Origin: Sanchytrium tribonematis
Lineage: Eukaryota; Sanchytriomycota; Sanchytriomycetes; Sanchytriales; Sanchytriaceae
Direction: 5' to 3'
Length of the DNA: 30,984 nucleotides
Assembly (NCBI GenBank): GCA_018985235.1
Contig: JADGIG010000051.1
Location: 1 to 30,984 of the forward strand
Under the pieces are notes generated by a model. The model worked only from the letters and a program-made list of their open reading frames with translations, had not been told where the DNA came from and did no database searches. The translations under genes and the position numbers were made by a program. This document shows, in pieces, positions 1 through 9,359 of the stretch (within the stretch, counting starts at the first letter, position 1; each line of letters begins with the position of its first letter).

Positions 1-319
1 CGCTTCGTCGTTTAATTTCCAACTTTGCAAACCGCTTCTCGATTGATTTCGTACTTCTGAATATATTCGGTCTAACCATAGAGTAGGATGCGACTAATGT
101 GACAATAAATGGGAGCTTAAGTTGATTGTACTTCGAGGCTAAAAAGAAAAAAGGCCAAGGAAACAAAATTCTCTGCAATTCAGGCACAATACTGTTTCTA
201 AGTTGAAGTCTGTATAGCTTCGCAGCACTTGATTTTGTCTCTTGTCCCAATTTGATGTAGAGCCCGCCAGCTGACATGAGTCCTCTCATTTTAAGAAAAA
301 TGCTGGAAGCTCGCTCCAT
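1..319 (-). CDS. Partial membrane protein, 5' end only (runs off left edge)
   Basis: An open frame starts at ATG 319-317 and has no stop to base 1, giving the first ~106 residues. It begins MERASSIFLKMRG, followed by a basic amphipathic stretch and a hydrophobic patch (RILFPWPFFFLA, then LPFIVTLVASYSMV) suggesting one or two membrane segments, then a basic tail. The start lies only 21 nt downstream of the ALG6 stop on the same strand, as is usual for this window. The arrangement Arg-rich stretch / Pro-Phe membrane segment / P-x-x-F faintly recalls LETM1-domain mitochondrial proteins, but I do not recognise it with confidence. A GLYIKLGQ string resembles ABC1 kinases, but the flanks do not. 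Confidence 0.55.
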   Translation of the reverse strand, partial: MERASSIFLKMRGLMSAGGLYIKLGQETKSSAAKLYRLQLRNSIVPELQRILFPWPFFFLASKYNQLKLPFIVTLVASYSMVRPNIFRSTKSIEKRFAKLEIKRRS

Positions 320-340
320 ATGTCAACTCCTCAAAATTTA

Positions 341-1792
341 TTAAACAGTCTTTCTATCTCTATTTGCTTTCAATAACAAAACCAGAGTCGCAAGGCAAAT
401 AGTGTTTCCCAAAAAACAAAATGAGTAGATCAGGAGATTGAAAATAAAAGGATATTTTGCGACAGTAAAAATAGGAAAAGCTTGAAGGATGGCAAACAAA
501 GTGTAAAGATATGGACTGTACACGACATCTATCAAGACCCTGAATCTAATATCTAGTAATTTAGGTTTGTAAATTACGTAAAATATACAATGCAAGAGTA
601 AAAAGTAATACTTAGAATCATCTAAAACTACAAGCGGAAATATGTTGAACGAAGAAACAAAGAGCCACTTATACAAGATGTATTGACTGCTATCTAATCT
701 CATATGCATGAAATTGGCAAAGTATATTATAATAGTGAAAATTGGTAGCATTATTGTTTTCTCGTGTATGTGATAGCCAAACATGAACCCAATAAAACTA
801 GTAATTGAGCATCCTAATAGTACCTGTTGATTAATAAGTGTTGGATTTTTTAGTTTTAAGATATTTCTACTCATTTGAAATGAAACTGGGATTGTTAAGA
901 GCAAACACAAAGCAGTACATAATTTCGCTAAAAATTCTTCACTAAATCGACGTCTCCATTTAAAAACAACATCGGATATGCACCAAAAATTGCCAAGTTT
1001 GTCTTCGTATAATCCCCGATGCACTGGAAAGATACGTTTTACAATTCCTTGTGACTGTATTCTTAATCCTTCAAGTTTGTCGTCGTAATTGACGATAAAA
1101 GGTAAGGTGCACAACATTAATCCGATCAAAGTGGCGCCAGCAAGTGAAATAAGAACTGTAGACTTCTTTAAGAGACCGTTTTGCTTTAATATTATACAAA
1201 CATAAGACATTCCTATTGCCGGAGCATATACCAATGCCATTTGTTTGCTCGCAATACAAAAAATAAAACTAATAGTACCAATAACATGATTCAGTATACC
1301 GTTTTTAGACACACAATATATGCTTAAAATTAAAAAAAGAAACATTAAATTGTTTGGTTGATAATGTATATAATCAATCAAAAGTAAAATTGGATGACAT
1401 AAGATAATGACATAATCACTGGACCTAGCGTGGCTAAATCTTCTATTTTTTTTAATTATATAAAGCAAAAATAAATCTATCAAAAAAATAAATAGCCTCA
1501 TTTTAACAACTAACATCTCGTCTTCAGTTCCATGAGCCTCATATGTCTTTGGTAGGGTTTTTCCATACAAATAGTGTGTGTAGGCGGTCATAGGAGGATA
1601 GTCAAGAACCCATTGTGTTGCGGTTTGATTTTGATATATATGATCTTCTGCATGGAAATACCATTGCTCAATCGGTAATGCATTGGTCATGTACATCCAA
1701 TGCCTATGAGCTTGAAAGTCTCCAAACCTTGGAGGATCTTGATACCCAGAATGCGGTGCGTTAAATGTTAGAAGTCTCAAAAGTAGCTCCAT
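341..1792 (-). CDS. ALG6: Dolichyl-P-Glc:Man9GlcNAc2-PP-dolichol alpha-1,3-glucosyltransferase (ALG6)
   Basis: Adds the first glucose to the lipid-linked N-glycan precursor in the ER membrane, using dolichyl-phosphate glucose. The 483-residue protein is a multispanning GT-C enzyme. Its first luminal loop carries the ALG6 signature GDFQAHRHW (residues 24-32, with the Asp-25 equivalent to the catalytic Asp of the family), then LPIEQWYF and LDYPPMTAY (63-71). These resemble ALG6 more than ALG8, which has a shorter loop and different spacing. About ten hydrophobic segments follow. The N-terminus is short, so the usual first membrane helix is almost absent; no upstream in-frame ATG was found. An AATAAA hexamer (plus-strand TTTATT 337-342) overlaps the TAA stop. 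Confidence 0.88.
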   Translation of the reverse strand: MELLLRLLTFNAPHSGYQDPPRFGDFQAHRHWMYMTNALPIEQWYFHAEDHIYQNQTATQWVLDYPPMTAYTHYLYGKTLPKTYEAHGTEDEMLVVKMRLFIFLIDLFLLYIIKKNRRFSHARSSDYVIILCHPILLLIDYIHYQPNNLMFLFLILSIYCVSKNGILNHVIGTISFIFCIASKQMALVYAPAIGMSYVCIILKQNGLLKKSTVLISLAGATLIGLMLCTLPFIVNYDDKLEGLRIQSQGIVKRIFPVHRGLYEDKLGNFWCISDVVFKWRRRFSEEFLAKLCTALCLLLTIPVSFQMSRNILKLKNPTLINQQVLLGCSITSFIGFMFGYHIHEKTIMLPIFTIIIYFANFMHMRLDSSQYILYKWLFVSSFNIFPLVVLDDSKYYFLLLHCIFYVIYKPKLLDIRFRVLIDVVYSPYLYTLFAILQAFPIFTVAKYPFIFNLLIYSFCFLGNTICLATLVLLLKANRDRKTV

Positions 1793-1833
1793 GTTCCAAC
1801 TTTCAAGACTGAAAATTATTTATTAAATTGCTT

Positions 1834-2979
1834 TTATGATTGAATAAAATATATAGCTGCTGTTAAGGATGCTATTAGAGAAAATGGCGTTACTGTGTAA
1901 CATAAAGCAGTAAGCGTCGCCATTTCAAGAGGCTTACCAAAAGGATGCTGAATTTGGGATAAAATCAAATTCATCTGAGCCATTGGCATCAAAGTGGGCA
2001 ATATTAATACAAATTGCAAAATTTTGTTGCTTTTATCTATTAAATTATGACTGCTTATCAACTTAACAAACAAAATTCCAAGAATCGGGCTCAGAATCAT
2101 CCGCATAAAAATTACTGCACAGATTGGAATATAAACTGATTTTGGAAGATTCTGAGGAACATTGAAGCCTAGCAATTTTTTGAAAATGCTAAAGTCTGCA
2201 TACATCAGATTCGCGCCAAATAAACTCAAACTAATTGGGACATATCCGTTTCCAATTACTTGAAATGTCTTAAATATGAAATATAAAGCACCAGATGGTT
2301 GAACAAATATTTCGTTAAGTGGTTTAGCGAGGCCAAGTATAAGACCGATTGTAATTCCCAAAATATTGGGATTCAAGACAATTAATTGAAACAATCTATT
2401 GTTAAGGATTCTTTTAGTTAATGAAAGAGTGATGGTGGGATCCGCAATTGTAGAGTCTTCGTGGTTTATAGACTTATAGTCTGATTCGATCCAAAATTGT
2501 CCGAAAGTAAATAAAAATGGAATTAAAACCAAAACAAATGCAGTAGTGTATGCAATCCCTTTGTCTGAATCACCAGGACCAAATGGTTCAGAAGCTCCGA
2601 CTGATATCAAAATGGCAATTGGAAAATCACTCCAATTTCCAAATGCACAAGAACTTAAGACTGACTTTTTAAATGTTGACGTGAGAAAGCGCCTTGTTGA
2701 AAAAAAGATTATGAGGCCCATTACAATATAATAAACTTGATAAATAAATGCTATAAGAATGATTGATAAGTAGCTTGCTATATTGCCAATGTTGATTGAT
2801 ATTGCAATCTTAGTTAAAAGTAAGCAAGGAGAAAGGAATTGGATAGCAAGTTTGCCCAGCTCTTTCATCACAGTCTGATTATAGATCTTCTTCCTTTTTA
2901 AAATGACACCCAGTAGAACCATTATAAATATAGTTAAAACTGGTTGAATGGCACCCCAAATTATAGTGCCAATTAACAT
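1834..2979 (-). CDS. Auxin-efflux-carrier family membrane transporter (ECM3/PIN-like)
   Basis: A 381-residue, ~10-segment membrane protein of the AEC superfamily (bacterial auxin efflux, plant PIN/PILS, yeast ECM3/YNL095C). Evidence is the N-terminal pattern QPVLTIFIMVLLGVILKRK, the FLSPCLLLTKIA segment, the helix-break motif FGNWSDFPIAIL typical of the ECM3/PILS branch (N-x-x-x-x-P), a short hydrophilic central loop (~residues 165-185), and a C-terminal bundle with MPMAQMNLILSQ. The substrate is unknown; fungal members are ER or plasma-membrane proteins without an assigned solute. It lies 45 nt downstream of the hydrolase gene and 41 nt upstream of ALG6, all on one strand. AATAAA (plus-strand 1819-1824) lies about 9 nt past the stop. 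Confidence 0.8.
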   Translation of the reverse strand: MLIGTIIWGAIQPVLTIFIMVLLGVILKRKKIYNQTVMKELGKLAIQFLSPCLLLTKIAISINIGNIASYLSIILIAFIYQVYYIVMGLIIFFSTRRFLTSTFKKSVLSSCAFGNWSDFPIAILISVGASEPFGPGDSDKGIAYTTAFVLVLIPFLFTFGQFWIESDYKSINHEDSTIADPTITLSLTKRILNNRLFQLIVLNPNILGITIGLILGLAKPLNEIFVQPSGALYFIFKTFQVIGNGYVPISLSLFGANLMYADFSIFKKLLGFNVPQNLPKSVYIPICAVIFMRMILSPILGILFVKLISSHNLIDKSNKILQFVLILPTLMPMAQMNLILSQIQHPFGKPLEMATLTALCYTVTPFSLIASLTAAIYFIQS

Positions 2980-3024
2980 TAACGATCCCTGTTTGACATG
3001 GGTTTATAAGAATTTATTAATAAC

Positions 3025-4035
3025 TTAAACGTCAAACTCGATGATCATTCCATCATAAGTAGGCGCCAAGTATAAACCTTCCTTGACAATAGGCAACTGT
3101 CTGCAAACATATTTTGCGAACTTTCTATCAAAATTATTGAGCTCGTCTATCATTGTTACATTTAAAGGACATTTTGCATGTAAATTATTCTCATGTACCA
3201 ATTCAATGGTACGGTTATGTCCTAATCGATGAGAGTATCCAACAAACAGGCCGAAAGAGGTTCCAAATTTTTTAAACTCCTCAATAGCTTGGTGAATGGA
3301 AAAATGTGATTTGTGTGGAACCTCATTGAGTGCATCGAGCACAACAATAGGAACATTCCTTAAATGGTAAGATGTTTGTGGTGGAATGTTGACTGCATCA
3401 GAGATATATGCGAATAAATTTTCAAATTTGAATCCATAAGAAATTAGTTCACTCCCATCTGGATTGAAGCCATGGTAGACTGGTAAGAAATAAATGTTGT
3501 GATTAAAAATGGTTACTTTAGTCAAGGTATTATTTGAGTCGCAAACTTGTTTATCTTTTTTCTCAGAACAACATTCAATAAATTCTAGTTTTGCCACATC
3601 ACCTCCTCCAGAAGCTTTTTCTACATCTACTAAATATGGAAATGCACAAGATACAACTTTCAAAGTGTCTTTAGAACAATATACAGGTATCTTATTTAAG
3701 GCCGTAAATTCTCTCAAGTCATCCAAGCCTAACATTGCGTCTGCGTGTCCATGACTTAAAAACACAGCATGAATAGTCGTGATATTGTGCAATGAAAAGA
3801 ATTTTAAAGCAGAATGCCTAAAAGTCTTTCCACAATCTATCAAAATGTTTTTTTCTATTCCCTCGTCTTCCAAAGTAACTAAAATTGAAGTGTTGTTGCG
3901 AACATCTGGATGATCTGGGTTTATCAAATAATTTTTGCATACGCAACTTAGGTCTTTATTACCTAGACATGTTAAATTAGGCACGGATCCACTTGTCCCC
4001 GTTCCTAGAAACAAGATGCGCTTGATTTTGCTCAT
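3025..4035 (-). CDS. Metallo-beta-lactamase-fold hydrolase, PhnP-like
   Basis: A 336-residue MBL-fold protein beginning FLGTGTSGSVPNL, the signature of the PhnP/lipoate-like phosphodiesterase branch, including the S. pombe SPCC777.06c-type hydrolases. The metal-binding loop is SHGHADAMLGLDDLREF (H95, H97, D99), with Ala replacing the His usual after Asp, as is normal in this branch. Other candidate metal ligands are PVYHGF, YISDAV and YSHRLGH downstream. A Cys cluster (C-V-C near residue 31) may form the structural zinc site seen in PhnP relatives. Function is probably phosphodiester or related hydrolysis; the substrate is unknown. It is divergently arranged with the 7TM-RGS gene across ~138 nt. 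AATAAA lies just past the stop (plus-strand 3013-3018). Confidence 0.78.
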   Translation of the reverse strand: MSKIKRILFLGTGTSGSVPNLTCLGNKDLSCVCKNYLINPDHPDVRNNTSILVTLEDEGIEKNILIDCGKTFRHSALKFFSLHNITTIHAVFLSHGHADAMLGLDDLREFTALNKIPVYCSKDTLKVVSCAFPYLVDVEKASGGGDVAKLEFIECCSEKKDKQVCDSNNTLTKVTIFNHNIYFLPVYHGFNPDGSELISYGFKFENLFAYISDAVNIPPQTSYHLRNVPIVVLDALNEVPHKSHFSIHQAIEEFKKFGTSFGLFVGYSHRLGHNRTIELVHENNLHAKCPLNVTMIDELNNFDRKFAKYVCRQLPIVKEGLYLAPTYDGMIIEFDV

Positions 4036-4173
4036 TTTGCAAATTAAGTTTCAGGGAATTTGGATTATAGATTAAATTGACAACAGTTGTTGGGAAATAT
4101 AATTAAAAAACGATTTTTTGCAATATTGCTTCAACTTTTATTACAATGCCAATTTGTATCCGTTTCATCGCTA
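4036..4173. promoter_or_regulatory. Divergent promoter region, hydrolase / 7TM-RGS
   Basis: 138 AT-rich bases between two divergent start codons. No clear TATA box. The 3' half stays open in the 7TM-RGS frame from 4081 and reads KKRFFAILLQLLLQCQFVSV, signal-peptide-like but without ATG; CAACAG (4081-4086) could be a 3' splice site of an unseen exon. Confidence 0.35.
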
Positions 4174-5283
4174 ATGGATTTACGAGACTTGATTTTATTT
4201 TACTTTTTCATTTCTTGGCTTGCATTTATCTTGTTTTTGAATACAATATTAATTGCAAAGAGAAAGACTTTATTTTTCAAATTCAGGGGACCTTTTTTAA
4301 TATTGATATACAATCTATGTGCCCTAGCCACATTCCTATCTTATTTTTTATTTGATGATTTGATTGACTTTATAGTACCCGGCTTCTTTATTGGTCTTGA
4401 TTTTGGTATTATTCTGCTTAGAAATACATCAATACTTGCTCAGCAGCTTCACAGCCATTTTCATGTTTACAAGGAATTTGAATTGGAACTACATTCGTTA
4501 AAATTGAAACTCAAAAGAGATTACTTCGAACAAAATGCTTGGATTTTAGAATATAGGATCTACTATGTGCTTTCAATTGTAATTCCGTTTGTTGCGACAA
4601 TTTTTTACGTATTTCTTAATCGACAAGGCCACGAATATATATTTACGTGCGATGGGCTTTTTGAATGCACCTGGACAATCAATTGCTTCTTCGTAATTAT
4701 TGTTGTATTTAACGAACTTTTTTTAAGAGACTTTCAAGACTTTTACAAGATTAACTTTGAGTCACGTAATTTGTTTCTCGTGCTATTGGTGCACTACCTT
4801 TTTGTATATATTCAACCTTATATGACACTTGGAAGATTCACTCTGATATGTTGCCATTTCATTTTGATTGCAATCCGCCAAGTTTTTTTAGTGGCTGTTC
4901 CAATTTTTCAATATTCTTTGCAAAACTTTGAAAAAATTGGAAAAGAATCTGTTGTACCTGATAGTCTGGAATATCAAAGAATAATGACTTCTTATCTTAG
5001 AGTAAGATACTGCGTACAATACTATTTGTTCATTGTAGCTGTAGAACACTTCAAAAAAGAGTTCTCGGTCATCACGAAAGCAACAGGAAAAAGGCTTTTC
5101 AAAAAATTTCTGAATGATCAATCACTGCATTATCTTGACGATATTCCTTTTAAAATAATTGCCATTTGCGATGAATTGCTAGAAGCTGAGATGATTTTGA
5201 ATTCTTTTGACGACGTTGTAGCATATATTGAGAATAATATTTTAAGTCAAGTCTCGAAATCTACAATTAATTTTAACAACTAG
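4174..5283 (+). CDS. Seven-transmembrane protein with C-terminal RGS-like domain
   Basis: A 369-residue protein from ATG 4174. Seven hydrophobic segments are visible: LILFYFFISWLAFILF, PFLILIYNLCALATFL, IVPGFFIGLDFGIIL, YYVLSIVIPFVATIFY, INCFFVIIVVFNELF, NLFLVLLVHYLFVYIQ and FTLICCHFILIAIRQVF. The last ~110 residues look like an RGS box: YLRVRYCVQYYLFIVAVEHFKKEF, then RLFKKFLNDQ and a helical tail with FDDVVAYIENNI. This is the architecture of receptor-RGS proteins (plant AtRGS1, fungal GprK-like), which sense a ligand and accelerate GTP hydrolysis by a G-alpha subunit. The frame stays open upstream to 4081 and reads like a signal peptide without an ATG; a missed 5' exon is possible. The stop shares four bases with the convergent neighbour. 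Confidence 0.68.
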   Translation: MDLRDLILFYFFISWLAFILFLNTILIAKRKTLFFKFRGPFLILIYNLCALATFLSYFLFDDLIDFIVPGFFIGLDFGIILLRNTSILAQQLHSHFHVYKEFELELHSLKLKLKRDYFEQNAWILEYRIYYVLSIVIPFVATIFYVFLNRQGHEYIFTCDGLFECTWTINCFFVIIVVFNELFLRDFQDFYKINFESRNLFLVLLVHYLFVYIQPYMTLGRFTLICCHFILIAIRQVFLVAVPIFQYSLQNFEKIGKESVVPDSLEYQRIMTSYLRVRYCVQYYLFIVAVEHFKKEFSVITKATGKRLFKKFLNDQSLHYLDDIPFKIIAICDELLEAEMILNSFDDVVAYIENNILSQVSKSTINFNN

Positions 5284-6533
5284 TAGCGAATAAATGTAGC
5301 CTTATCTTCAAAGTTATTCATATTCCATGTCCTTGGTTTGATGACCCAGCTATCTTGAAGAACTGGTGTCAAACTGGGAATCATTTTAATTCTTTCAAAA
5401 TCAAAAATATTGCATTTAAATCTTGAAAATCCATCAATATTATATTTTCGAGTGTTTACACCTTTTCCAATTAGTTTAATATTTTCAATTTTCGTTCCAA
5501 ATTGAGAAGGAATTTTTAAGAATCCGAATGGCCATTGCCAGACCAAATTGCGGACCTTCTCAGGAAATCTTAAAACGTCATCCGATATAATTATTAGTTT
5601 GTCAATTTCACACTGCAAAGGGGACAAGTCCAAACGATATTTGTAAGGGCAATCCGATCCTATTTTCATATCACTTTCAAATCTTTCAACAATATTGATA
5701 GCAACAAAGTATTGTTGCACCATAACTTCGTTTATCCCGAATTCCAAAGTTAGTTTATCAAACCTAGAATTATTTAGCGTATTGTACAAATTATCACAAT
5801 CAACGTGATTTCGAATGTAAAAGTTTGTAAAAGGGTAATATCCAATGGAATAATCCGACGAGTGAAATAGTAAATAAATCGATAAAGCATATCTTGTCGG
5901 AGTTTCTCTGGCATTGATTCCTACTTTGTACTTCAATAACGTTCGAGATGGGAGATTTACTTTAGGGATCTCAGAAATTGGATCCGTAAAAAGGTTTCCT
6001 ATCGTCAGATCTTCAAGTCGTTCTAGTGCAAGCAACGATTTGTACATATTGTATAAGTCAAGGTGGGTCAGGTAAGTTGATTTTATATGGATATTTAATT
6101 TTGTCAAATGGAAACCAAAAATAATTGGGAAACATTCTTTGAGAAGCAAATCTGTGTAATCTAATCTAGTTTGTAAAGTAAAATTTGAGCAATTGGTTTT
6201 TAGAGAATATTTAATGGGCATTTCAACAATAATTTCTAAATTCTTAACCGTTTTGCAATTCAATGGGGATAAATCAATAGAACCATTTCTAAGATTTATA
6301 ATAATATTTGCATCTGGGACCCAGTCTAACGCCTTTATCAAATTGTTCAAATCGCGCTCTTCCCAAATTATGATATGAAGATGTCGAACATAAATTCCGA
6401 TAGACTCGAATTCGATATTATCTTGAAAATATATCCGATTGTATTTAATATCCGGATATAAACTTCCTCTCATTACCTTCAAAATACTTTCTCGAATCTC
6501 TTCCACATTATCGTATAGGATTCTCAGAATCAT
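5280..6533 (-). CDS. Unrecognised protein with leucine-rich/F-box-like character
   Basis: A 417-residue soluble protein that I cannot assign. It has scattered repeats of hydrophobic strands with Asn/Leu spacing (for example LEDLTIGNL, KTVKNLEIIVEM, LTKLNIHIKS), as in degenerate LRR or F-box-associated LRR proteins of fungi and amoebae. No catalytic motif, signal peptide or membrane span is evident. The C-terminal region of the TRAF-finger protein at 27015-28064 has a similar strand pattern (KSLKSITFVGD, ARQIRFENISAL), so the two may belong to a lineage-specific LRR-like family. Its TAG stop (5282-5280) overlaps the TAG stop of the 7TM-RGS gene; its start is 53 nt from the divergent DCAF gene. 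Confidence 0.6.
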   Translation of the reverse strand: MILRILYDNVEEIRESILKVMRGSLYPDIKYNRIYFQDNIEFESIGIYVRHLHIIIWEERDLNNLIKALDWVPDANIIINLRNGSIDLSPLNCKTVKNLEIIVEMPIKYSLKTNCSNFTLQTRLDYTDLLLKECFPIIFGFHLTKLNIHIKSTYLTHLDLYNMYKSLLALERLEDLTIGNLFTDPISEIPKVNLPSRTLLKYKVGINARETPTRYALSIYLLFHSSDYSIGYYPFTNFYIRNHVDCDNLYNTLNNSRFDKLTLEFGINEVMVQQYFVAINIVERFESDMKIGSDCPYKYRLDLSPLQCEIDKLIIISDDVLRFPEKVRNLVWQWPFGFLKIPSQFGTKIENIKLIGKGVNTRKYNIDGFSRFKCNIFDFERIKMIPSLTPVLQDSWVIKPRTWNMNNFEDKATFIRY

Positions 6534-6586
6534 AGAGATTCTTCAGTTTCAACTTTAAGTTCTCCTTCAGAAGTCTAGATTTTTGA

Positions 6587-7871
6587 ATGAATGATCAGAT
6601 TTATCTACGTTCACTTGGTATCAACAAAATACATGATGTTGTCGATCATTTGATACCAAATTACAATGTTAGCAAGGAATTGAGACAACATACAGGATGC
6701 GTGAACACGGTCCAATTCAACAAATCCGGCGATTTAATGGTTAGTGGATCCGACGATAAGTATATATGCTTGTGGGATGGATTTTCTTTCGAGTTAAAAG
6801 AGAAAATATTTACAAATCACGGTCACAATATCTTTTCTGCAGTTTTGCTGGAAAATGGTGAAGGAGTTCTAAGTTGTTGTGCCAAAGGCGATGTTAAGCT
6901 ATCGAATTTCAGTGGGGATAGCACGCAAATATACAACCATCAAAATGACATGGCATACCAAATTGAACTGGTCGATAGAAACACATTTATGAGTTGCGGA
7001 GAAAATGGAATTATAATGACATATGATTTGCGAGAAGCCCATTATGGGGCATCGGTTTTGGTAGATTCTCATAAGGTCTATAATTTTGAAAAAACTGTAC
7101 ACCAGGCGTCTCATAAAAACACGATGACAGGAATTCCAAGTATGTCAATGAAGAACGATATTTATTTTGCAGCCGCCTTTAACGACGATTTTGTTAGGAC
7201 GTTTGATCGTAGATGGGCTGAAATTTCAATTAATGCTTACTGTCCTGATAAATTCAATCCTTATAGTGCTACCAAAGATTCGACTATTATTAAAAGTCGG
7301 TTACATATGACTAGCAAAATCACAAGCTGCCAATACGATCCCCATGGGAACGGAAGTTTGGTTATAAGCTATGGCGGAAATTGCGTGTATGTTATAGATC
7401 CTGACCAAGATTTCACTGGCGATAATTACTTTAAAACAAACATTTCGGCAAAATGCCTCTCTGGACATTTGAATAGAAGAACTATGATTAAAGAAACTTC
7501 ATTTTTAGGTAATAGTTCTCGCTACGTTATGAGTGGAAGTGATGATGGCAGATTATACATTTGGGATCTCGATACGGAAAAAATTGTGAATTGCTTTGAA
7601 GCTGACGACGATGTTGTGAACTGTACAGTATCACACCCTTTTATACCCTGCATTGTACTAAGTGGAATTGACAATAGTATAAAAGTTTGTTTCCCGGAGC
7701 ACGAATCGTTTGATGAAGCGCAATTTGAGGAATATCTGGGAAATAGAGAAATTTCTGAAACCATGGCTTTAAGACTCCCACTGGATCGTCTAATGATGAG
7801 TACTTCATTTTGACTTAGTTCTGAGACAAGGTGGATTTGATGTTACGGACGAAGATTACGAGTCTGATTAG
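6587..7871 (+). CDS. WD40 DDB1/CUL4-associated factor (DCAF6/DCAF8/WDTC1-like), one 19-nt intron
   Basis: Exons 6587-7799 and 7819-7871 give 421 residues. WD repeats follow the DCAF6/8/WDTC1 order: HTGCVNTVQFN...SGSDDKYICLWD, GHNIFSAVLLENG, a middle ITSCQYDPHG...YVIDPD block, then the signature tail NRRTMIKETSFLG, MSGSDDGRLYIWD, DDDVVNCTVSHPFIP and LSGIDNSIKV. Such proteins are substrate receptors for CUL4-DDB1 ubiquitin ligases; this role is inferred from family. Without splicing the frame stops after MMSTSF. Removing GTACTTCATTTTGACTTAG continues it as MMILRQGGFDVTDEDYESD, an acidic end. AATAAA (7878-7883) lies 7 nt past the new stop. VPS2 follows 49 nt later. Confidence 0.8.
7800..7818 (+). 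other. 19-nt intron in DCAF gene
   Basis: GTACTTCATTTTGACTTAG. Phase 1. The candidate branch motif TTGAC places its A six bases from the 3' end. Removal replaces an immediate TGA with an 18-residue acidic C-terminus and brings the stop next to an AATAAA hexamer. Confidence 0.72.
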
Positions 7872-7920
7872 AAAGAAAATAAAGTGAAATTCCAGATAGG
7901 ATTATTTTTTCTAACAAAAG

Positions 7921-8536
7921 ATGAATATTTTTGCACCAAGAAAGACACCCCAAGAAATTCTCAGGCAACACAAGCGATCGATTGACAGAGCAGTCAGGGA
8001 TATTGACCGTGAGAGATCGAAACTGGAGCAGCAAGAGAAAAAATTGCAAGCTGATATAAAAATTATGGCAAAACAAAATATGAATGCATGTAAAATAATG
8101 GCAAAAGATATTATAAAAACACGGCATCATATAACTAAACTATACGAGATGAGAACTCAAATGCAGGCTGTAGGATTAAAGATACAGACTCTCAGTAGTA
8201 ATGCTCAGATGGCAGAAGCAATGAAAGGAGTTTCTAATACCATGAAAGTAATGAACAAACGCATGCAACTGCCTCAAATAGCTAAAATCATGCAGCAATT
8301 TGAGCAAGAAAGTGAAATTCTTGATATGAAACAAGAGATGATGAACGACAATTTTGAAGACATGAATGAGGAGGAGGAAGACGAGACAGACGAGCTTGTA
8401 CAACAGGTTTTAGATGAAATCGGAATAGGAGTTTCCACATCTGTAGCTTTAATTAATTTAGGCACCAGTAGCTCCTAACTCGCAGCAAGCTGTAGATTCA
8501 GATTTAGAAAAGAGGCTCGAGCAGCTTAGGAAATAA
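7921..8536 (+). CDS. VPS2: ESCRT-III subunit VPS2/CHMP2, one 19-nt intron
   Basis: Exons 7921-8442 and 8462-8536 give 198 residues. The N-terminus aligns with CHMP2A throughout: RKTPQEILRQHKRSIDRAVR, DIDRERSKLEQQEKK, ADIKIMAKQ, AMKGVSNTMKVMN, LPQIAKIMQQFE and the acidic patch before QVLDEIGIG. ESCRT-III polymers of this subunit remodel endosomal and division membranes and recruit the VPS4 ATPase. The recruiting motif (MIM1, L-x-x-R-L-x-x-L-R/K) appears as DSDLEKRLEQLRK only after removal of the 19-nt intron; the unspliced frame ends TSVALINLGTSSS. A basic helix 1 followed by an acidic C-terminal half is normal for the family. AATAAA (8532-8537) overlaps the stop. Confidence 0.92.
8443..8461 (+). 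other. 19-nt intron in VPS2
   Basis: GTAGCTTTAATTAATTTAG, phase 0, branch-like TTAAT with A at position -6. A donor at 8431 (31-nt intron, phase 0) would also restore the frame, but 19 nt matches the other introns. Splicing restores the MIM1 motif. Confidence 0.85.
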
Positions 8537-8632
8537 AATACCTCGAAATAAAAATTCCAACTAACAATAGATGATTTGCTGTCTAATTTTTTAATTTAAA
8601 TAAAAGCTTGATTGGCGACTTTTGAAACTTTG

Positions 8633-9334
8633 ATGTACGATGGTTCTGCTTACGATATATTAGGAGCCCTACAACTTGTGGTATACCTATGTGTTCTCGC
8701 TGCATATATTGGTGCTTTTAGGTGGGAGCAGTTAAGATTTATGAAGCAAAACAAATTAATTAACTTTCCAAATCTGCCTTTGCTTGGCGTTATTATCTTA
8801 TATGTTCCAGTTATAGCATGTACTTGGGCCCGAGATGTCGAAGTTGTAATCAGTGAAATATCTGTTTCATCGTTTGTTATGGAGATGATCTGGTTATATT
8901 CTGTTTGCTATTTTTTGATTCAATTGTTAAAGTTTTCTAATCAGCATCAAAGGAAACATCTATTTTTACTAGCTTCTTGTACCTTGGGCCCTCTTTTGAT
9001 TTTGTCTTTGTGTTTTTTTGGATTATTTCCCATAGAAAAAATCCAAGGAAATTCCTCGGTTCAAGGTTACGTGGAGTTTTTACGAATTTCACTTTATTGC
9101 AATTTTTGCATTCATATGATTTTATTTGTGATACTTTATTACCCTTTTATCAAAAAGCACACAGTATTATGGAGTCTTTGCGCCTTAGCCTTAATTTTGA
9201 CCATTGTTTGCGCATCTTTATATTCCGTATTTCCAATACAAGAGCTTCACATATTTGTAACCACTCTTTGGCTCATGATAGTCATTATTCATGGGTTTAT
9301 TATTACAGACTTTACACGTCGAATTTACAAATAA
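8633..9334 (+). CDS. Small seven-transmembrane protein of unknown family
   Basis: A 233-residue protein from ATG 8633 (the frame extends upstream only to a TTG). Seven hydrophobic segments of ~20 residues fill it: LQLVVYLCVLAAYIGAF, LPLLGVIILYVPVIACTW, MEMIWLYSVCYFLIQLL, FLLASCTLGPLLILSLCFF, YCNFCIHMILFVILYY, WSLCALALILTIVCASLY and VTTLWLMIVIIHGFII. Loops are short and the C-terminus is the basic TRRIYK. There is no RGS box or other cytosolic domain, unlike the 7TM gene at 4174. It could be a receptor or an intramembrane scaffold, but I do not recognise the family. AATAAA (9330-9335) overlaps the stop; HAT1 starts 25 nt later. Confidence 0.68.
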   Translation: MYDGSAYDILGALQLVVYLCVLAAYIGAFRWEQLRFMKQNKLINFPNLPLLGVIILYVPVIACTWARDVEVVISEISVSSFVMEMIWLYSVCYFLIQLLKFSNQHQRKHLFLLASCTLGPLLILSLCFFGLFPIEKIQGNSSVQGYVEFLRISLYCNFCIHMILFVILYYPFIKKHTVLWSLCALALILTIVCASLYSVFPIQELHIFVTTLWLMIVIIHGFIITDFTRRIYK

Positions 9335-9359
9335 AAAATAAAAATCATATTTTTCTGAC

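Noticed and set aside
1-319. ABC1/ADCK kinase start suggested by GLYIKLGQ
   Set aside because: The flanking kinase motifs are absent and the next segment is a membrane-like region.
4087-4173. Signal peptide extension of the 7TM-RGS protein
   Set aside because: No ATG in frame and an in-frame TGA at 4078-4080; no donor/acceptor pair giving a proper start was found, so ATG 4174 was kept, with the doubt noted.
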